Assembly: GCA_020443005.1 (NCBI GenBank)
Contig: JAGRJA010000097.1
Location: forward strand, 1-9,780
Length of the DNA: 9,780 bases
Reading direction: 5' to 3'
From: Pseudomonadales bacterium
GTDB taxonomy: Bacteria > Pseudomonadota > Gammaproteobacteria > Pseudomonadales > UBA7239
Numbering within the stretch: the first letter of the stretch is position 1; each line of letters begins with the position of its first letter. Of this stretch, positions 1-6,771 are shown one piece after another. Made by a program: the position numbers and the translations under genes. Below the pieces are notes generated by a model. That model saw only the letters and a list, made by a program, of their open reading frames with translations. It ran no database searches and was not told the DNA's origin.

Positions 1-30
1 AAGGAGAGTAATCTCACTTCATGTCGATGA

Positions 31-56
31 GGGTAGTATCAACTACCCTTTTTTTT
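31..56 (+). terminator. Intrinsic terminator of an upstream + strand unit
   Basis: A perfect 7-bp stem, GGGTAGT (31-37) with ACTACCC (42-48), closes a 4-base loop (ATCA) and is followed directly by eight T residues (49-56). This is the classic shape of a rho-independent terminator reading left to right. The gene it serves lies mostly or wholly before the window. It ends only 13 bases before the ATG of the next gene, so that gene either has its own very short promoter region or is reached by read-through. Confidence 0.82.
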
Positions 57-69
57 GAGCCAAATACAC

Positions 70-999
70 ATGGATTTATCAGGAAAAAAAATTGCAGTTA
101 CAGGTGCAACCGGATTCCTGGGGCAATATATTGTCAAACATTTGCTGCGATATAATGCCACTGTCACCGCAGTCGTACGAAACCCGGATAAAGTACCCGC
201 CCTAAAAAAACTGGGTATCAGTTTTCAAAAAGCTGACCTTGGGGACCGGCAGGCACTTACCAACAGCTTCAGGAATATTGATGCCGTTGTTCACTGTGCT
301 GCCAGCGTCACAATAAAAGGGAAATTCGAAGACATTATTGCCTCGAATGTCGAAGGCACAGAACATGTGATGGAAGCCTTGACGGCCTCCGGCGTCAAAA
401 GGATGATCTATATGTCCTCTGCCAGTGTGTACCCCCTAGGCCGATACGGTGATGTTATCAGCGAAGATCACGCCATACGGGCAGTAAGTGACAAAGTGAC
501 CAGGCTGAATGTCTATGCCTATTCAAAAGCGCGTTCAGAAGAACTTGTCTGGAACTATGCAAGCAAACACCAGCTTGAAGTAACATCACTCAGACCTTTT
601 GCGATTTTTGGTTCCTTCGATCAGGGTACATTTACGCTCTGGTTCAAACGCCTGATGAGTTTGCCCGTTACACCCTACCCCGTCGGGCTCGATGTGGGCC
701 TGATTTATGCCGGGGATATCGCCGAAGCAAGCTGTCTTGCCTTGACCAACCCTGCTTCGATTGGCAAAGCCTATAACATTGCCGGGATACCACTGGATGC
801 CTGGGAATTTGCCGAGATATGGCAAATGGCTGGTGGTAAAAGCCCCTGCCTCAAAATCCCGGTACCCGTACCCTTCAAACAGGTAATGAGCACACAGCGC
901 CTGCAGCGCGACCTTGGCTGGTCTACAACGCCAATATACGATGCTTGCCGTGAAATTATCGCCACAGAAAAAGCTGGAAGTCATTGGCCCTGTCAATGA
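70..999 (+). CDS. NAD(P)-dependent epimerase/dehydratase (extended SDR family)
   Basis: A soluble Rossmann-fold oxidoreductase or epimerase of the extended short-chain dehydrogenase family; the substrate cannot be read from sequence. From the ATG at 70 the protein has 309 residues, usual for the family. The N-terminal dinucleotide site TGATGFLG is at residues 11-18, the second-strand VVRNP near 35-39, and HCAAS near 75-79. The active site comprises the serines of SSASVY (116-121) and the Y149-x-x-x-K153 pair, followed by the LRPFAIFG strand. The open frame extends to a TTG at 55, but that codon sits inside the U-tract of a terminator, so I prefer the ATG. The Shine-Dalgarno sequence is weak in either case (GAG at 57-59). 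A crotonase gene follows 34 bases later on the same strand, so co-transcription and a role in acyl-CoA or alicyclic metabolism are plausible, but this is inference. A 3-beta-HSD-like or dihydroflavonol-reductase-like activity is also possible. Confidence 0.85.
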   Translation: MDLSGKKIAVTGATGFLGQYIVKHLLRYNATVTAVVRNPDKVPALKKLGISFQKADLGDRQALTNSFRNIDAVVHCAASVTIKGKFEDIIASNVEGTEHVMEALTASGVKRMIYMSSASVYPLGRYGDVISEDHAIRAVSDKVTRLNVYAYSKARSEELVWNYASKHQLEVTSLRPFAIFGSFDQGTFTLWFKRLMSLPVTPYPVGLDVGLIYAGDIAEASCLALTNPASIGKAYNIAGIPLDAWEFAEIWQMAGGKSPCLKIPVPVPFKQVMSTQRLQRDLGWSTTPIYDACREIIATEKAGSHWPCQ

Positions 1000-1033
1000 G
1001 AAATTTTTTAACGAATGAAAACAGGTAACGATC

Positions 1034-1813
1034 ATGAATGAACAACTTGTCTTGGAAGAATTAAATGAAAATGGTGTTCTTGTTATTACATTTAATCGTC
1101 CATCGAAAAAAAATGCTTTCACCAATGAGAGTTTTCTTGCAGCACGGGATGCCTTCAGGCGTGCCAATGAAAATAATGATGTCGCTGTTGTTGTCATCAC
1201 AGGGGCCGGTAATGACTTCACATCGGGCGTAGACCTTGCCAGTTTCGGTGGCAACCCGGATGAAACACCCCCTTTTGAGCTGATGATGGACGAAATTGTC
1301 GCATTGGAAAAACCGCTGATTGCTGCAGCCAAAGGTGCGGCTGTCGGTTTTGGCGCTACGGCCCTGTTTCATTGCGATGTGGTTTATGTGGGCGAAAGTC
1401 TCAAAATGCGTCTCCCCTTCGTCAATCTGGGATTGGTCCCTGAAGCCGCGTGCAGTTACCTGATGCAGGTAGCTCTCGGCACACAAATTGCGGCTGAATT
1501 ATTATTCACAGCGGAATGGATCAACGCAGAGCGAGCCGTTGAGACAGGTATTGCACGACAATCTTTTCCCGATGAGCAACTCCTTGATCATGCCATACGG
1601 AAAGCTGAAGAAATGGCTCAATGGCCTGTAAACTCGCTCAAGCTCACCAAACGCTGTCTGAAACAGGCTCACATGAAAGGCATTGCAGCAGCAAGAGAAA
1701 TCGAAATGCAGGGAATGATGGCGCTCGCCGGCTCTCCCGAGAATGTCGAGGCTATTATGGCCTTTCTGGAAAAAAGAAAGCCTGATTTCAAAAACCTTCA
1801 AAAACCGGCGTAA
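1034..1813 (+). CDS. Enoyl-CoA hydratase/isomerase family protein (crotonase fold)
   Basis: A 259-residue crotonase-superfamily enzyme, expected to act on a CoA thioester by stabilising an enolate. The CoA and oxyanion-hole segment ITGAGNDFTSGVDL covers residues 55-68, where the family usually has a TGAGxxFCAGxDL-type motif. The second oxyanion segment, KGAAVGFGAT, is at 100-109. FVNLGLVPEAACS (129-141) carries E137, the glutamate position retained by most hydratases and isomerases. The second hydratase glutamate is not obvious, so an isomerase or another crotonase activity is as likely as classical hydration. The start is supported by AGG at 1023-1025, eight bases before the ATG. It follows the SDR gene closely and faces the Nudix gene, with 50 bases between them and no convincing terminator in that gap. 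The family is firm; the substrate is unknown. Confidence 0.88.
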   Translation: MNEQLVLEELNENGVLVITFNRPSKKNAFTNESFLAARDAFRRANENNDVAVVVITGAGNDFTSGVDLASFGGNPDETPPFELMMDEIVALEKPLIAAAKGAAVGFGATALFHCDVVYVGESLKMRLPFVNLGLVPEAACSYLMQVALGTQIAAELLFTAEWINAERAVETGIARQSFPDEQLLDHAIRKAEEMAQWPVNSLKLTKRCLKQAHMKGIAAAREIEMQGMMALAGSPENVEAIMAFLEKRKPDFKNLQKPA

Positions 1814-1863
1814 TTCAGAAACAAAAATGGGGTCATTGGCAACAACTCACAATCATTTTTTAT

Positions 1864-2637
1864 TTACATACGCCATAAACGCTCTGTAACACCATAACCC
1901 GCCGATTCGGGGATACATAAAACAATCTTGTCTCCCCGAACATCGACTTCTGCCTCTATTCTATTCACTGTTGCCTCTCGGGCAGAGTGGATAATCGCAT
2001 CAATGGAAGAAAATTTTGATACCCATAATGCGTTCATCTCAGTGGCAAACACAATTCTGTATTCATCTGTTTCTGCAAATTCGAGCACTTTGTCAGGCTT
2101 GACCCAGAAACTTTCAACCAGTTCCGCTCCGTCATGCACGCCTGACTGAAGCGGAGCCTTTGCGACAAAAAAATGGGTGTCAAAGCGCTTCGGCGCTAAT
2201 TTTGGCGTTACCCAGTTGGCGCAATGATGAAGGTCACCTACAGCGAGTACAAAGCGGTTATCAGAGATAAAATCCCTGAATGATAAAGCGTTGTTATTCA
2301 GTTTTTCCCGGAATGGCTGCAAGCTCTGCAGATATTTTTCATCAGGGTAATTCCTGCCATCCTGATGAAAAGCCAGTAAAATGCCGCTTTCTTCAAAAGT
2401 TTCCCGAATGGCGGCAATCTTGTAGGCGAGCAAGGGGTCGCAGTTTGATGTTGACGGTATCAGACCAGACCAGTCCTGGGTATCGATCTCCTCCAGCATC
2501 CCTCCGGGGAAAACGAGTGCACCGGGCGCAAAATCCGAAAATGGATTGCGCTTCATCATAAAGAGCTCGACCCCTTCTTCAGTAGTTCGCAGAAGAATAA
2601 GTGTGGAAGCCGGCAGAGGCTCTGCGATAGCAGTCAT
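1864..2637 (-). CDS. NUDIX hydrolase, NUDT19-like (possible CoA/acyl-CoA diphosphatase)
   Basis: A 257-residue Nudix-fold pyrophosphohydrolase. The Nudix box is split: FPGG at residues 43-46 is followed by an insertion, and the metal-binding helix RETFEESGI comes at 78-86. A canonical GX5EX7REUXEEXGU box has only 13 residues between the glycine and RE; here there are 31. That layout is typical of NUDT19/RP2-type proteins, some of which cleave CoA and acyl-CoA, so a CoA-ester substrate is a reasonable guess and fits the neighbouring crotonase, but it is inference. The N-terminal strand (ASTLILLR) and the FMMKRNPFSDFAPGALVFPGG segment also match this subgroup. The gene starts nine bases after the stop of the small membrane-protein gene, which suggests one transcript. 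Its Shine-Dalgarno sequence is weak (GAAG, about 10 bases upstream). Confidence 0.85.
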   Translation of the reverse strand: MTAIAEPLPASTLILLRTTEEGVELFMMKRNPFSDFAPGALVFPGGMLEEIDTQDWSGLIPSTSNCDPLLAYKIAAIRETFEESGILLAFHQDGRNYPDEKYLQSLQPFREKLNNNALSFRDFISDNRFVLAVGDLHHCANWVTPKLAPKRFDTHFFVAKAPLQSGVHDGAELVESFWVKPDKVLEFAETDEYRIVFATEMNALWVSKFSSIDAIIHSAREATVNRIEAEVDVRGDKIVLCIPESAGYGVTERLWRM

Positions 2638-2646
2638 AAAAAATCT

Positions 2647-2961
2647 TCAGGGTTGAGTCGCTGACTTTTCCCGGGCCTTATCCAGCTCCGTTTCCAGGGT
2701 ATTCAGCATGGATTCCCACCCTTCGATAAACATATTGTTGGCATCATCTACCAGTTTGTTGATCGATGTTTTTTCCAGTGCCGCAATACGCTCATCCTGA
2801 AATTTAACAAGCGCCTGCAAGTCCCTGACCTGTGTTTTCAATTCCCTGATTTCGCCTTCCAGCGTTGATTTATAGGCATGATGCGATTCGTACAATTTAT
2901 AACCGTAACCGCCCATAACACCCAACACTACAACAAGTGAAACAATAATGACTGCTTTCAT
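2647..2961 (-). CDS. Small membrane-anchored coiled-coil protein of unknown function
   Basis: I do not recognise a family. The 104-residue product begins with one hydrophobic segment (about residues 3-20, VIIVSLVVVLGVMGGYGY) directly after MK, with no clear signal-peptidase site, so a single N-terminal anchor is likely. Residues 31-66 are rich in E, K, R, L and Q with roughly heptad-spaced hydrophobics, consistent with a coiled coil. A second amphipathic helix at about 70-98 ends in a charged, polar tail. The start is well supported: AGAGG lies seven bases before the ATG on the - strand. The gene is the first of a probable two-gene unit with the Nudix hydrolase and is divergent from cinA. The charged tail probably lies in the cytoplasm or periplasm; the topology cannot be fixed from sequence. 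Confidence 0.7.
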   Translation of the reverse strand: MKAVIIVSLVVVLGVMGGYGYKLYESHHAYKSTLEGEIRELKTQVRDLQALVKFQDERIAALEKTSINKLVDDANNMFIEGWESMLNTLETELDKAREKSATQP

Positions 2962-3005
2962 AATAGCCTCTTGATAAAAGTATTAATGACCCAACGGTAG
3001 CCCGA

Positions 3006-3046
3006 TTTTCAGCCTCCATACTACGGAGAATCACTGCTGATGAAAA
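3006..3046. other. Imperfect nested inverted repeat between the small membrane gene and cinA
   Basis: The outer arms TTTTCAGC (3006-3013) and GCTGA-TG-AAAA (3036-3046) pair with a two-base bulge. Inner arms CTCC (3014-3017) and GGAG (3025-3028) continue the stem around a 7-base loop, leaving AATCACT as an internal bulge. It lies in the 184-bp divergent intergenic region and could be a regulatory site or part of the 5' leader of the - strand transcript. The pairing is imperfect and may be chance. Confidence 0.25.
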
Positions 3047-3139
3047 CCGCCAGAAACAACATTTGATGCGCTGTTATCCAAAACAAATATAAACACCTGA
3101 TAAAGCGGCTATCGATGATACACATTTTGAATAATCCCG

Positions 3140-3145
3140 TATAAA
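3140..3145 (+). promoter_or_regulatory. Candidate -10 element for cinA
   Basis: TATAAA at 3140-3145 resembles a sigma70 -10 box. The hexamer 17 bases upstream (GATACA at 3117-3122) matches only three of six -35 positions. If it is used, transcription would begin near 3152, downstream of the GTG at 3146, which supports the ATG at 3179 as the real cinA start. A second TATAAA at 3088-3093, with TTGATG 19 bases upstream, is an alternative. Confidence 0.35.
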
Positions 3146-3178
3146 GTGACAACTATCCAGACATCAACCCAGCTTCCA

Positions 3179-4471
3179 ATGAATATACAATTACTGATGA
3201 CCGGCAATGAATTGATGACCGGTGTCACGCAAGACAGCAACTCCACCTATATTGCCGAAAAGCTTACGGAAATGGGGTTATCAATCCATCGAATACAGAC
3301 CGTTGGTGACAACCTTGATTTATTGGTTAACGAGATTATTCGCCTCTCAATGGAAAGCGATATTCTCATCATCAATGGTGGCCTGGGCCCTACCCGTGAT
3401 GATCTGACTGCCGAAGCACTGGCTCTTGCTTCATCACAGCCCCTGCAATATCACGCCAGGGCTCTGAAAGAGGTTGAAGCATGGTGTGAACGCCGTGGCA
3501 TAGCAATGAAAGAGGCCAATAGAAAACAGGCCTATCTACCTGCCTCTGCCGAAATTCTCTGTAACCTCAGGGGGAGTGCCCCGGGTATTTACCTGCTGTT
3601 AAATAACTGCCGTATATTCTGTACACCGGGTGTACCCGGTGAAATGAAGCAAATGTTGGCCGACGAGGTGTTCCCCCGAATTACTGAAATGATCAACACA
3701 ACGCCGGTAGAAATCAGGCGTTTTCACCTGTTTGGTATCGGCGAATCCGCACTTGAGCAGCTGTTCAGCGAGAACATAAAACATTGGCCAAATAATGTTG
3801 ACCTGGGATACAGGGCCGGTGCCCCGACACTGGAGATCAAGTTAACCATCAATAGACCAGAAGACAAAATCAAAAGAGATGAACTCGAAGCGCAAATCCT
3901 CAATTTGACGGGCGATATGATCGTTGCTGAAGGCGAGCAGAAAATGGTCGAGTCACTCGTTGCACTACTGGCAAAAAAACAATTGAAAATAGCAACTGCA
4001 GAGTCCTGTACCGGAGGGCTGATCGCCTCAATGCTGACAGAAGTGGCAGGCGCATCTGCCGTTTTCGAAGCAGGCATTGTTTCTTACTCAAACCGTATCA
4101 AACACGAACTGCTCGATGTCGACGAAATCCTGCTGGAAAAATACGGTGCCGTTAGCCGGGAAGTCGTTCTGGCCATGGCCAATGGCATTTTGCAAAAAAG
4201 CAAGGCAGACCTGGTACTCGCTGTTTCGGGTATAGCCGGCCCTGATGGAGGCACGGTCGAAAAACCCGTTGGAACAGTCTGGATCGCCTGGGGCGACAAG
4301 AACAGGCTGGAAGCCAGAGAACTTGTTTTCAACTATGGAAGAAAAATGTTCCAGCTTATGGTGTCGGCAACAGCCCTGGACCTGATTCGTCGACGGGTAT
4401 TGGGTATTGAAAGCGAGCCCCGTTATTTCAATGAGCGATCACCCAAAAAAACATCAACAGCCAAACCCTGA
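3179..4471 (+). CDS. cinA: CinA family protein: nicotinamide-nucleotide amidohydrolase with N-terminal MoCF domain
   Basis: A two-domain cytoplasmic protein. The C-terminal domain deamidates NMN to NaMN for NAD recycling. In homologues such as Shewanella CinA the N-terminal molybdopterin-binding-like (COG1058) domain is an ADP-ribose pyrophosphatase. The open frame reaches back to a GTG at 3146 (441 residues). The ATG at 3179 gives 430 residues beginning MNIQLLMTGNEL, which matches where family members usually start, and neither start has a good Shine-Dalgarno sequence. Numbered from the GTG, the N-domain shows GGLGPTRDD (78-86) and TPGVPGEM (160-167). The C-domain shows AESCTGG (285-291), SYSNRIKHELL (313-323), SGIAGPDGG (361-369) and KPVGTVW (374-380). 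It stands alone, divergent from the small membrane gene and convergent with mtnC; the recA often found beside it is not in view. The tail after 425 is poorly conserved and lysine-rich. Confidence 0.92.
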   Translation: MNIQLLMTGNELMTGVTQDSNSTYIAEKLTEMGLSIHRIQTVGDNLDLLVNEIIRLSMESDILIINGGLGPTRDDLTAEALALASSQPLQYHARALKEVEAWCERRGIAMKEANRKQAYLPASAEILCNLRGSAPGIYLLLNNCRIFCTPGVPGEMKQMLADEVFPRITEMINTTPVEIRRFHLFGIGESALEQLFSENIKHWPNNVDLGYRAGAPTLEIKLTINRPEDKIKRDELEAQILNLTGDMIVAEGEQKMVESLVALLAKKQLKIATAESCTGGLIASMLTEVAGASAVFEAGIVSYSNRIKHELLDVDEILLEKYGAVSREVVLAMANGILQKSKADLVLAVSGIAGPDGGTVEKPVGTVWIAWGDKNRLEARELVFNYGRKMFQLMVSATALDLIRRRVLGIESEPRYFNERSPKKTSTAKP

Positions 4472-4512
4472 AATTGCACGAAAGACAGGTTCAGATTTAA
4501 GGAATAGTTTTT

Positions 4513-5226
4513 TTAGAAATCGTTCAAATCAATTGCTGAAAAATTCTTGACATGTCTGATTGCTGAATCCTGAAGCAGCGCTTCATCTTCTTCGTTCAGC
4601 GAACAATCAGCCTCTCTTGTCAGCCAGCAAACCTTGAAACCGGCTTTTTGTGCAGCTGTTAACTCTTCTCTGATATCAGAAAGAAAAAGAATATTTTCGG
4701 CAGCAGTGACGAGCCGTTGTTGAATAATGCGATAGGAAGCTGTTTCACGCTTGTGGCCTGTTCCGGTATCAAAATACTGACTGAATAACGAACGCATATC
4801 ACCAAAATCGCTGTATTGAAAAAACAGTTTTTGGGCTTGCACTGACCCGGATGAGTAAACAGAAATGTCATGGCCAGCTGTTTTCCATTCCGTCAGCGCC
4901 TGATAGGCGTCGCGATAAACATGGGCTGTATAGGCGCCCTGCTCGTACCCTTCTTTCCAGATCATGCCCTGTAGCGTTTTCAAGGCTGTCTGTTTCACAT
5001 CCTGGTCAATCCACTGGCGCAGTTGGGCGATCAGAGTAGCGATATCATCCCTGTCAAGCGCGGCCTGAGTGGCAACTTCGTCAAGACATTGCGATACTTC
5101 AGGTAGCAGACAATGCGCCTCGACAAAAGCGGGTAAATGTTCATAGGCATAGGGAAAAAGCACTTCCTTTACAAAGGATATGCTGCTCGTAGTGCCTTCG
5201 ATATCAGTAAGAATATGAGTGATCAT
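4513..5226 (-). CDS. mtnC: Acireductone synthase (enolase-phosphatase E1)
   Basis: A bifunctional HAD-superfamily enzyme of the methionine salvage pathway. It enolises 2,3-diketo-5-methylthiopentyl-1-phosphate and then dephosphorylates it to acireductone. The protein has 237 residues, the usual size. Motif I is D8-I-E10-G-T, the DxEGT form diagnostic of this family; motif II is YSSGS around S125; K159 in GHKRETASY is motif III; FLSDIREEL with D184 is motif IV. The cap region has the conserved QGMIWKEGY and VYRDA segments. The ATG overlaps the mtnD stop in an ATGA of four bases, so translational coupling is expected; no strong Shine-Dalgarno sequence is visible. It is the last gene of the operon. 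A T-run beyond its end lacks a hairpin, so I see no clear terminator before convergent cinA. Confidence 0.94.
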   Translation of the reverse strand: MITHILTDIEGTTSSISFVKEVLFPYAYEHLPAFVEAHCLLPEVSQCLDEVATQAALDRDDIATLIAQLRQWIDQDVKQTALKTLQGMIWKEGYEQGAYTAHVYRDAYQALTEWKTAGHDISVYSSGSVQAQKLFFQYSDFGDMRSLFSQYFDTGTGHKRETASYRIIQQRLVTAAENILFLSDIREELTAAQKAGFKVCWLTREADCSLNEEDEALLQDSAIRHVKNFSAIDLNDF

Positions 5227-5768
5227 TGCGAAGCCAGTAACGGGAATCGTTTGGCAATGTCACTGCCACTGTAATGGGCAACCCAGCCTTCGGGATTATT
5301 AAAAAAGCGAATCGCTGCCAGACGAGGTGCAGCTCCCAGATCAAACCAGTGAGGCGTATTGGCGGGCACACTGATAAGATCGCCTTTTTCGCACAGTAAC
5401 GCATACACCTTGTCAGACAGATGCAAGTAAAAAAGACCAATACCATCAGCAAACATTCTGACTTCATCCTCGCTATGACGATGTTCATCGAGAAATTTTT
5501 GTCGAAGCGCAGCAATATCGGCACTCTCAGGAGAAACGCTGATAACATCAACCGACTGAAAACCTTGAGAGTCCAGCTCTTCCTGAACACGGTTTTGATA
5601 CGCTTCCAGAATTGCCTCACTGCTATCACCAAATTTGACTTCAGCATCAGCAGACCAATGTTCAAATCGAACCCCCTGAACAGACAACAAGCCCGAAATT
5701 TCATCATGCTGAATAACTTCCTTTAAAACCTCAACGCTGTTGGCATCATAAATAATAAGTTTGCTCAT
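5223..5768 (-). CDS. mtnD: Acireductone dioxygenase (ARD/ARD')
   Basis: A cupin metalloenzyme that oxidises acireductone. With iron it yields the 2-keto precursor of methionine plus formate; with nickel it yields an off-pathway set of products. From the ATG at 5768 it has 181 residues. The metal ligands lie at H96, H98, E102 (HRHSEDEVRMF) and H140 (NTPH), the same numbering as the characterised Klebsiella enzyme, which supports this start over the TTG one codon upstream at 5771. R104 and the FADGIGLFYLH segment are also conserved. The ATG overlaps the mtnB stop by one base (TGATG), with GGAG ten bases upstream. It ends overlapping mtnC by four bases. The operon order mtnB-D-C supports the assignment. 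Confidence 0.95.
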   Translation of the reverse strand: MSKLIIYDANSVEVLKEVIQHDEISGLLSVQGVRFEHWSADAEVKFGDSSEAILEAYQNRVQEELDSQGFQSVDVISVSPESADIAALRQKFLDEHRHSEDEVRMFADGIGLFYLHLSDKVYALLCEKGDLISVPANTPHWFDLGAAPRLAAIRFFNNPEGWVAHYSGSDIAKRFPLLASQ

Positions 5769-6406
5769 CAATCACTCACTCCTGAAACTCTTGCTTTTTC
5801 AAGTTCGCATTGTAATAGAAACTCCAGCGCCTCGAGATGCCTCTCGCAATCACTCAAGGTTTTCCCCCATGTATACAAACCATGCCCACGAATTAAATAG
5901 GCGATACCTGTACCCTGTTTTGTCATTCGTTGCTCAACTTCACTGGCCAAAGCGGCAATGTCCTGGGTATTTTCAAAAACAGGCAGTTTTATCGTCAAGT
6001 CATGCGTTTGTATTCCGTCAAAAGCTTTCAATAGCTCGTAACCGGAAAGCACAACCTCCCGGCTTTTGATCAAACGACTCAGAACAGTAGCCGCCAGCGA
6101 ATGGGTATGCAGCACTGCGCCAATTTCCGGCTCTCTTCGATAAAGCTGCGTGTGTAGCAATGTTTCTGCCGAAGGTTTTTGTGGCGTTAAAGGAATACCC
6201 TGTAAATCAACAATCATAATATCCTGCTCGGATAATTCACCTTTAGGCTTGCCGGAAACCGTGATAGCACAGGAATCGGCGTTTATTCTTATTGAAAAAT
6301 TACTGCTGGTAGCTGGCGACCACCCGCGTGCATAAATCTGCCTTCCCGATACAGCCAGTTTTTTTGCGATTGATCTGAAGACATCCGGGGCAACATTCGT
6401 TGTCAT
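5768..6406 (-). CDS. mtnB: Methylthioribulose-1-phosphate dehydratase
   Basis: A zinc-dependent class II aldolase-fold enzyme of 212 residues that dehydrates 5-methylthioribulose-1-phosphate to the diketone used by MtnC. GWSPATSSNFSIR (28-40) is the family's N-terminal substrate loop. E81 in SAET is the likely catalytic acid. H100 and H102 (LHTHS) with H175 (RGHGLYTWG) are the expected zinc ligands. A fuculose-aldolase-like relative is ruled out mainly by the mtnD and mtnC genes directly downstream. The first two salvage steps (MTA nucleosidase or phosphorylase, and MtnK/MtnA) are not in the window. AGG eight bases before the ATG is an acceptable Shine-Dalgarno sequence. The start codon sits at the centre of a 12-bp perfect palindrome. 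Confidence 0.94.
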   Translation of the reverse strand: MTTNVAPDVFRSIAKKLAVSGRQIYARGWSPATSSNFSIRINADSCAITVSGKPKGELSEQDIMIVDLQGIPLTPQKPSAETLLHTQLYRREPEIGAVLHTHSLAATVLSRLIKSREVVLSGYELLKAFDGIQTHDLTIKLPVFENTQDIAALASEVEQRMTKQGTGIAYLIRGHGLYTWGKTLSDCERHLEALEFLLQCELEKARVSGVSD

Positions 6407-6411
6407 GACAA
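6400..6411. repeat. 12-bp perfect palindrome over the mtnB start codon
   Basis: TTGTCATGACAA is identical on both strands and centres on the CATG that contains the mtnB start. It could be an operator, but with no second copy near the promoter it may be coincidental. It does not match the MetJ box (AGACGTCT). Confidence 0.3.
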
Positions 6412-6462
6412 AACCTGAAAATAAAGTAGATAGAAAAGCGTTGTTGGGATAGAAGGTAGATG

Positions 6463-6490
6463 ATTATAGAAAAGCTGGCCCAACTGTAAA
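6463..6490 (-). promoter_or_regulatory. Sigma70-type promoter of the mtnBDC operon
   Basis: Read on the - strand, TTTACA (6490-6485) is followed by a 16-base spacer and a perfect TATAAT (6468-6463). Transcription would start near 6456, giving a leader of about 50 bases before the mtnB ATG. That is too short for a SAM riboswitch, and none is seen. The position directly upstream of the operon supports the call. Confidence 0.65.
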
Positions 6491-6738
6491 CAATAATCGC
6501 TCAAGTCAACACACATAACGGATTTTCGCACACTACTTCTGCCAACATTTCAGCCCTTTCTTCTTTGCAAATCATACGGGTACACACATATTTCAATGTA
6601 ATTTCTAAAGCGTATTCTTCCGTTAAAAACAAGGCTGGCCGAGCAGTTTCCCACTTTTCAGTACCATTTAGACGAACTTGGACCCGGTTTTGATTACGGT
6701 TTTTGCCTCATTTTGTTGCACGATTTTTCTTTAAAGTT

Positions 6739-6761
6739 TTTTCCACATTATCTGTGGATAA
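6739..6761. promoter_or_regulatory. Two DnaA-box-like nonamers in inverted orientation
   Basis: TTTTCCACA on the + strand (6739-6747) matches the relaxed consensus TTWTNCACA. Five bases later TGTGGATAA (6753-6761) is the exact complement of the strong box TTATCCACA. The two form an inverted repeat with eight of nine positions paired. A one-mismatch box (TGTGAGTAA, 6765-6773) follows on the - strand. This could be a DnaA binding or titration site, or a palindromic operator for another regulator. Confidence 0.45.
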
Positions 6762-6771
6762 AGTTGTGAGT

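Noticed and set aside
586..1332. 248-residue open frame on the - strand opposite the SDR and crotonase genes
   Set aside because: It spans two well-supported + strand genes and their spacer, its composition is unlike a real protein, and no domain is recognisable. It is a shadow.
1814..1863. Bidirectional terminator between the crotonase and Nudix genes
   Set aside because: A T-run exists on one side, but the best inverted arms are only four bases (ATTG/CAAT), too weak to call.
3724..4077. 117-residue - strand frame opposite cinA
   Set aside because: It is serine/alanine-rich low-complexity translation antisense to conserved CinA motifs, with no Shine-Dalgarno sequence or family match.
4472..4512. 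Terminator between cinA and mtnC
   Set aside because: A T-run at 4508-4514 lacks a stable stem before it. The AACCCTG/CAGGTT pairing is bulged and too far from the T-run.
5204..5707. 167-residue - strand frame inside mtnD
   Set aside because: It overlaps mtnD on the same strand in another frame. MtnD has all its metal ligands and is clearly the real gene.
6407..6462. SAM or other methionine-related riboswitch in the mtnB leader
   Set aside because: The predicted leader is only about 50 bases, and no riboswitch core or terminator hairpin is present between promoter and start codon.
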